Shown here piece by piece: positions 60,388-64,000 of a DNA stretch of 64,000 nucleotides (the first letter of the stretch is position 1; the number at the start of each line of letters is the position of its first letter). Below the pieces are notes generated by a model, which worked only from the letters and a program-made list of their open reading frames with translations, did no database searches and was not told the DNA's origin. Made by a program: the position numbers and the translations under genes. This DNA is from Nitrospira sp. (GTDB taxonomy: Bacteria > Nitrospirota > Nitrospiria > Nitrospirales > UBA8639), in the NCBI GenBank assembly GCA_024760505.1, contig CP058931.1, positions 1,126,001-1,190,000 on the forward strand, written 5' to 3'.

Positions 60388-62219
60388 TAACGTACCTCCT
60401 CATTTTGCGGGGTTCTTTCTGCGGATACGACTGTGCCCCCAAATAGTTCCAATGCTTGTTTCACCAAAGGGTGGGCCTTCACGTTTTCAATGAGATCCTG
60501 GTCCTGCTCAAGTTTTTTTTTTGCTCGTAATTCTCCGGTTGACGGCGGGTAAACCTGCCCCTCTTGAAATTCAATGACTTGGACTTTAATCGGCCGGCCG
60601 GCGAATTCCTCACATATTTGACCGATCAGCACGCGATTTTCGGGTTTGTCCGTTCTCCAGCGAGCAATTGAATCTTTTTTGGAATATCCCAGGACGACGG
60701 AGTCTGCCGTCATAGTTACGACACTCCCCTTCTCCAGGAAACTCCCGATATTAGGATGGTCATTAATCATGCGTTCAACGACTAGTTCCCAGTTTAACGA
60801 TACGGGTGGGCCAGACGAAGGCTGGGCAGCCGTTTGGGGAGAGGCCGCCGAGGGTTCGCTGTTGGCAGATGAGACTTTTGTCGGTACCGGCTTTTCCGCA
60901 CCTGGCGGTATTGAGGAAGGAAACATGGTTGTGGCGCCGCCACCGGGTCTGGGACGGGTCTGGCTTGGAGGAGTCACCGGTTTATCCATAGCCGCTTGGG
61001 CTTTAGCAGGTTGTGCGGGAGGCGGAGTCGATGCCACAGGTGGCAATACTTTTGCCTGTAGGACAGATGCTTGAGGGGGTGCGCTGGCCTTCTGTTCAGT
61101 CGTGGCGGAGGTGATTGTCGCCGGATTAAGCATCGCTGCTCGCACCACGGCGGCTTCAATTAGAAACCGTGGATGGGAGCTTCCTCGAAGACTGTCCTCT
61201 GTTCTGGAAAAAATGGCAAAAAGGGCCTGTAAATAGGGCTCGGAGAGTTGTTGAGCTTGCGCGATGGCTTGATCAACCTCCTCGTCTCCTAATTCAAGAA
61301 GGGTTTGCACTTGTGAGCGTGATGGTACCACGCAAGCCACCAGTAGATTGCGACATCGCTCCAACAGTTCCCGGCAATACACCCGGACATCAAAACCCTG
61401 GTCGACCAATTGTCCCACGAGAGACATTGTTTGGGAGGCCTGGTGCCCAAGGATGGCGTCAATCATGAGCCGGACGAGTTCGTCGGGCACGGACCCAATC
61501 AACATTTCCAAATCGCCATGCTGGATGTGTTCTCCACCGAAGGAAACGGCCTGATCCAGGAGGCTCAACGCGTCTCGCATACTGCCTTCACTGGCTCGAG
61601 CCAGTGCCGATAAGCTTCGATCCTCCACAGTCACTCCCGTTTGGGTCGCGACGTGGCGTAGTTGCGTGATGATTTCTAAGCGGGAAATGCGTCGAAAGGT
61701 GAAGTGCTGACAGCGTGAAAGTATGGTGGCAGGAATTTTATGAACTTCAGTTGTCGCAAAAATAAAGACGGAGTGACTCGGGGGTTCCTCAAGTGTTTTA
61801 AGCAAGGCGTTAAAGGCGGAATTGGACAGCATGTGGACTTCGTCGATGATGTAGACACGGTACGTGCCATGAAACGGTGCGAATTTGACGTTTTCACGCA
61901 GTTCACGGACATCGTCCACGCCGGTGTTCGACGCTCCGTCAATCTCGATGACATCCACCGAGTTGCCCCGGGTGATTTCGACGCAACTTGGGCAGGTTCC
62001 ACAGGGATGGCTGGTGGGACCTTGTTCGCAGTTAAGGGACTTGGCCAGGATGCGCGCGACAGTGGTTTTGCCGACTCCCCGCATGCCGGAGAAGACATAG
62101 GCATGGGCGACGCGTTTGCGGTCGATCGCATTGGTGAGTGTTTGCACGACATGGGACTGCCCCAGGACTTCCTGAAAATTGGTCGGGCGGTATTTCCGTG
62201 CGGAAACTTGAAATTCCAT
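60387..62219 (-). CDS. dnaX: DNA polymerase III subunits gamma/tau
   Basis: Clamp-loader ATPase. The 610-residue product has RPTNFQEVLGQSHVVQTL, Walker A FSGMRGVGKTTVARI, the zinc site CEQGPTSHPCGTCPSC, Walker B VYIIDEVHMLSNSAFNAL, and the SRC box (TTEVHKIPATILSRCQHF). A Pro/Ala/Ser-rich linker (about residues 375-455) precedes a C-terminal tau-like domain (LNWELVVERMINDHPNIGSF). No obvious slippery frameshift site for gamma was found. Confidence 0.96.
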   Translation of the reverse strand: MEFQVSARKYRPTNFQEVLGQSHVVQTLTNAIDRKRVAHAYVFSGMRGVGKTTVARILAKSLNCEQGPTSHPCGTCPSCVEITRGNSVDVIEIDGASNTGVDDVRELRENVKFAPFHGTYRVYIIDEVHMLSNSAFNALLKTLEEPPSHSVFIFATTEVHKIPATILSRCQHFTFRRISRLEIITQLRHVATQTGVTVEDRSLSALARASEGSMRDALSLLDQAVSFGGEHIQHGDLEMLIGSVPDELVRLMIDAILGHQASQTMSLVGQLVDQGFDVRVYCRELLERCRNLLVACVVPSRSQVQTLLELGDEEVDQAIAQAQQLSEPYLQALFAIFSRTEDSLRGSSHPRFLIEAAVVRAAMLNPATITSATTEQKASAPPQASVLQAKVLPPVASTPPPAQPAKAQAAMDKPVTPPSQTRPRPGGGATTMFPSSIPPGAEKPVPTKVSSANSEPSAASPQTAAQPSSGPPVSLNWELVVERMINDHPNIGSFLEKGSVVTMTADSVVLGYSKKDSIARWRTDKPENRVLIGQICEEFAGRPIKVQVIEFQEGQVYPPSTGELRAKKKLEQDQDLIENVKAHPLVKQALELFGGTVVSAERTPQNEEVR

Positions 62220-62314
62220 AATTCGCGTTAATCAGGAAAGGATCGGTTCGTTATGTGCCCTCGAAGACTGCCGTCCGGTACCAAAGCACGGAGAGTCAGC
62301 CGATAAAGTTAGTC

Positions 62315-62415
62315 GGGGCCAGGTGATCCTGCGGCACACAGACTAGCCCACGTACCGTTGCTTCCTTCCGGACCTGGCGGGGTTTGCAGGATTCTGTCGC
62401 ACAGGGCCCAGCCCC
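62315..62415 (-). ncRNA. ffs: Signal recognition particle RNA (4.5S type)
   Basis: The minus strand carries the conserved SRP tetraloop region CCAGGTCCGGAAGGAAGCA near 62360-62390 and folds into a long hairpin with ends GGGGC and GCCCC (62315-62415). Located directly upstream of dnaX, the standard position in many bacteria. Exact 5' and 3' ends are estimated from pairing. Confidence 0.9.
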
Positions 62416-62502
62416 TAAGTGCAGTCTCGATGGTACATCGCCTCACGGACTGGAGAAAATCATCTTTTGAGGATATCAGTGATCCTCACGGCGGACCAAA
62501 TA

Positions 62503-62592
62503 TGGCGGAGAGGGTGGGTTTCGAACCCACGGTACCATTGCTGGCACACGTGATTTCCAGTCACGCCGATTCGGCCACTCTCGCACCTCTCC
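62503..62592 (-). tRNA. tRNA-Ser (GGA)
   Basis: The 90-nt minus-strand sequence has acceptor GGAGAGG/CCTCTCC, D-arm, anticodon stem CGTGA/TCACG with loop CTGGAAA (anticodon GGA), a long class II variable arm (TGTGCCAGCAATGGTACC), T-arm GTGGG-TTCGAAC-CCAC, discriminator G and encoded CCA. Upstream of the SRP RNA. Confidence 0.95.
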
Positions 62593-62853
62593 GCGAATGG
62601 GTATCTACTTTGCGGCGACTGAACCTCTGATGAAGCCGTTTGTCTTTTGGAGGGGATCTGTTCATCCCATCTTCGTTATCTTCTTCACCGGGGATCTGTT
62701 TGGTGAAAGGTTGCCATCTTACCATGGGGGTCTGGGGGCGACAAGCAAGAAGGGGGAATAGTTGCGAGTAGGGCGAGGAAGGGACAAGGAGAGAACGCCC
62801 ACCCTGTTTCCGGCCATTCAATCCTTAACGTTTCATGCCCTCCCTATATCATG

Positions 62854-63660
62854 TTAGGAGGTTCGGGATTGGAACATTCGTTGGCGTCGTGAAGATCGAT
62901 GCAGGGCGGCAAACAAATGGCCCCGAAAGAAGAGCATGAAAACCGTCACAATGGGAGTGAGTCCGAGGACGATAACGAAACTCATGTCGGAGGACATCCC
63001 TAATAAAGAGAGCCACTCGGATAGCACGGAAAAGGGCAACGTGATGAGATGCCAGAAGTCCAGCCCCCCCCGCCTTCCCGCCTGGCTGGACATTTCAAAG
63101 AAAAATGTCAGGCCGAATGGGCCGAAGACGATGGCCACAGGAAAAAACCATTCGATCCAATTTTCAACGACAAAATCATAACTTTCCCGGACAACCTCGA
63201 GGGCGGATCCGTTCCGGCTCTGGTAAATTACTTCCGGTACTGGATTGAGTAAGACGAAAATCAAGAAAAATACGGCTGTGCCAATCAGCGGTTGGTAGGG
63301 ATTGGTCTGTAGCCCCATTTCGAGGAATAACAAGGGAAACCACACCATAAATCCAACAGAAATAACCTCCCAAAAATATTGCCCCATACTTGGCAGGATA
63401 TCCGGCCAACTCACTCGACGGGCGCCAAGGACGGCCTGTTCCGTCAGGCTCAGGGTGGAACCAATGACAAGGGCATTGAGGGCACCCAGGATAAACCCTC
63501 CGATCATTCCAAGCGGAGCGATGAGAGAGGTGACAAGCACGAGGCCTAAGGCAAAGGCGAGGAGGACCGGAATCAAGATCCACGCGCGCGTGAAGGATTG
63601 GATCGAGGCGAGCAGCGCTTGATGGTACAGTCGAACTGTGGCCTGGAAGAAACTCTGCAT
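62854..63660 (-). CDS. Polytopic membrane protein, YIP1/DUF-like
   Basis: Function unknown. Using ATG 63660 (MQSFFQATVRLYHQALLAS) the product has about 268 residues and six hydrophobic segments, for example AWILIPVLLAFALGLVLVTSL, MIGGFILGALNALVIGSTL, AVFFLIFVLLNPVPEVIY, WFFPVAIVFGPFGLTFFF and FVIVLGLTPIVTVFMLFF, ending in a basic tail (SSRRQRMFQSR). The longer frame to 63810 would overlap the small gene upstream. Probably an integral inner-membrane protein. Confidence 0.65.
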   Translation of the reverse strand: MQSFFQATVRLYHQALLASIQSFTRAWILIPVLLAFALGLVLVTSLIAPLGMIGGFILGALNALVIGSTLSLTEQAVLGARRVSWPDILPSMGQYFWEVISVGFMVWFPLLFLEMGLQTNPYQPLIGTAVFFLIFVLLNPVPEVIYQSRNGSALEVVRESYDFVVENWIEWFFPVAIVFGPFGLTFFFEMSSQAGRRGGLDFWHLITLPFSVLSEWLSLLGMSSDMSFVIVLGLTPIVTVFMLFFRGHLFAALHRSSRRQRMFQSRTS

Positions 63661-63685
63661 GAGGCGAGGGAATGCTCCGCAGTTC

Positions 63686-63931
63686 TTAATCTTTGCTTGG
63701 CGGAGGGGATTGTATGTTGATGATGTCCTGTTGTCGCTGATCCCGGTCTTGTCGGATTTTTTGTAGCCGGCTAGGACGATTCCAGGTCCACCATTTGACA
63801 TGATCCGCAAAAGTGGGCGAGGGAGGGGTCGCGGACCCTACCGGTGACTCTTGAAAGTCATACCCTTGATATTTATCCTTTTTATCCAGGAATTTCTGGT
63901 AAATATCTTGATAGAGCTGTTTTAAGGTCAT
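63686..63931 (-). CDS. Small hypothetical protein
   Basis: An 81-residue basic product with aromatic and Gln/Asp-rich parts (YQDIYQKFLDKKDKYQGYDFQE, VKWWTWNRPSRLQKIRQDRD). A start at 63931 has AAGG nearby. No family is recognised. It lies 25 bases upstream of the membrane-protein gene and so probably shares a transcript. Confidence 0.45.
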   Translation of the reverse strand: MTLKQLYQDIYQKFLDKKDKYQGYDFQESPVGSATPPSPTFADHVKWWTWNRPSRLQKIRQDRDQRQQDIINIQSPPPSKD

Positions 63932-64000
63932 AGAGTGTTACCTTACCCAACTCCCTCAAGTCGATCAAGAGGGAAAATCCATAGGAAGGTTGAGAAAACA

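Noticed and set aside
1..64000. CRISPR array for the CARF gene
   Set aside because: No direct repeats with regular spacers are seen anywhere in the window.

Overview
The window reads as chromosomal DNA of a Gram-negative, mid-GC bacterium. The gene complement (gmhA, lipB, Nitrospira-like intergenic repeats beginning with GTTCAAAAA or GTTGAAAAA, a PSP1/DsrE/UbiE/radical-SAM cluster, several PAS-rich two-component proteins) most resembles a member of Nitrospirota, Nitrospira lineage. That assignment is an inference from recalled gene content; no rRNA or other decisive marker lies in the window.

Left part (1-34 kb) is mostly metabolism. It holds larC (cut by the left edge) and larB for nickel-pincer cofactor synthesis, gpsA, several secreted proteins, a tiny Lys-rich protein of hexapeptide repeats, and a DUF2914-like membrane protein. 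Two broken genes follow: an isoprenylcysteine-methyltransferase-like gene with an in-frame TGA and a nuclease-like gene with a frameshift. Next come hemD, a SUMF1-domain protein, a VOC/MBL/PSP1/DsrE/UbiE/radical-SAM run, a stand-alone CbbQ/NorQ-type ATPase, an ATP-grasp-like/glutaredoxin-like/KamA/dCTP-deaminase run, two arsenosugar-type transferases, and a lipB-ybgC operon headed by an orphan CARF (TIGR02710-like) protein.

Middle part (34-56 kb) is rich in signalling. It has an NtrC-type sigma54 activator, two REC-PAS proteins without output domains, a HAMP-GAF histidine kinase overlapping a periplasmic binding protein, a REC-PAS-kinase-REC hybrid and a single-domain REC. A duplicated palindrome GTATC-N6-GATAC (two copies 21-22 bp apart) occurs upstream of three same-strand genes. 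Two of these genes also have good sigma54 -24/-12 promoters at enhancer distance, which outlines a small sigma54 regulon. A tRNA-Gln, an ApaH gene, pyrF and a 1255-bp IS5-type element with intact TTAA target duplication are also here.

Right part (56-64 kb) has a nitroreductase, a class II aldolase, a MITE-like hairpin repeat, a decayed TPR gene and a protein with a histone H1-like Lys/Ala/Pro tail. It then has the conserved DNA-maintenance set tRNA-Ser, SRP RNA, dnaX, ybaB, recR, followed by a membrane protein and a small hypothetical at the edge.
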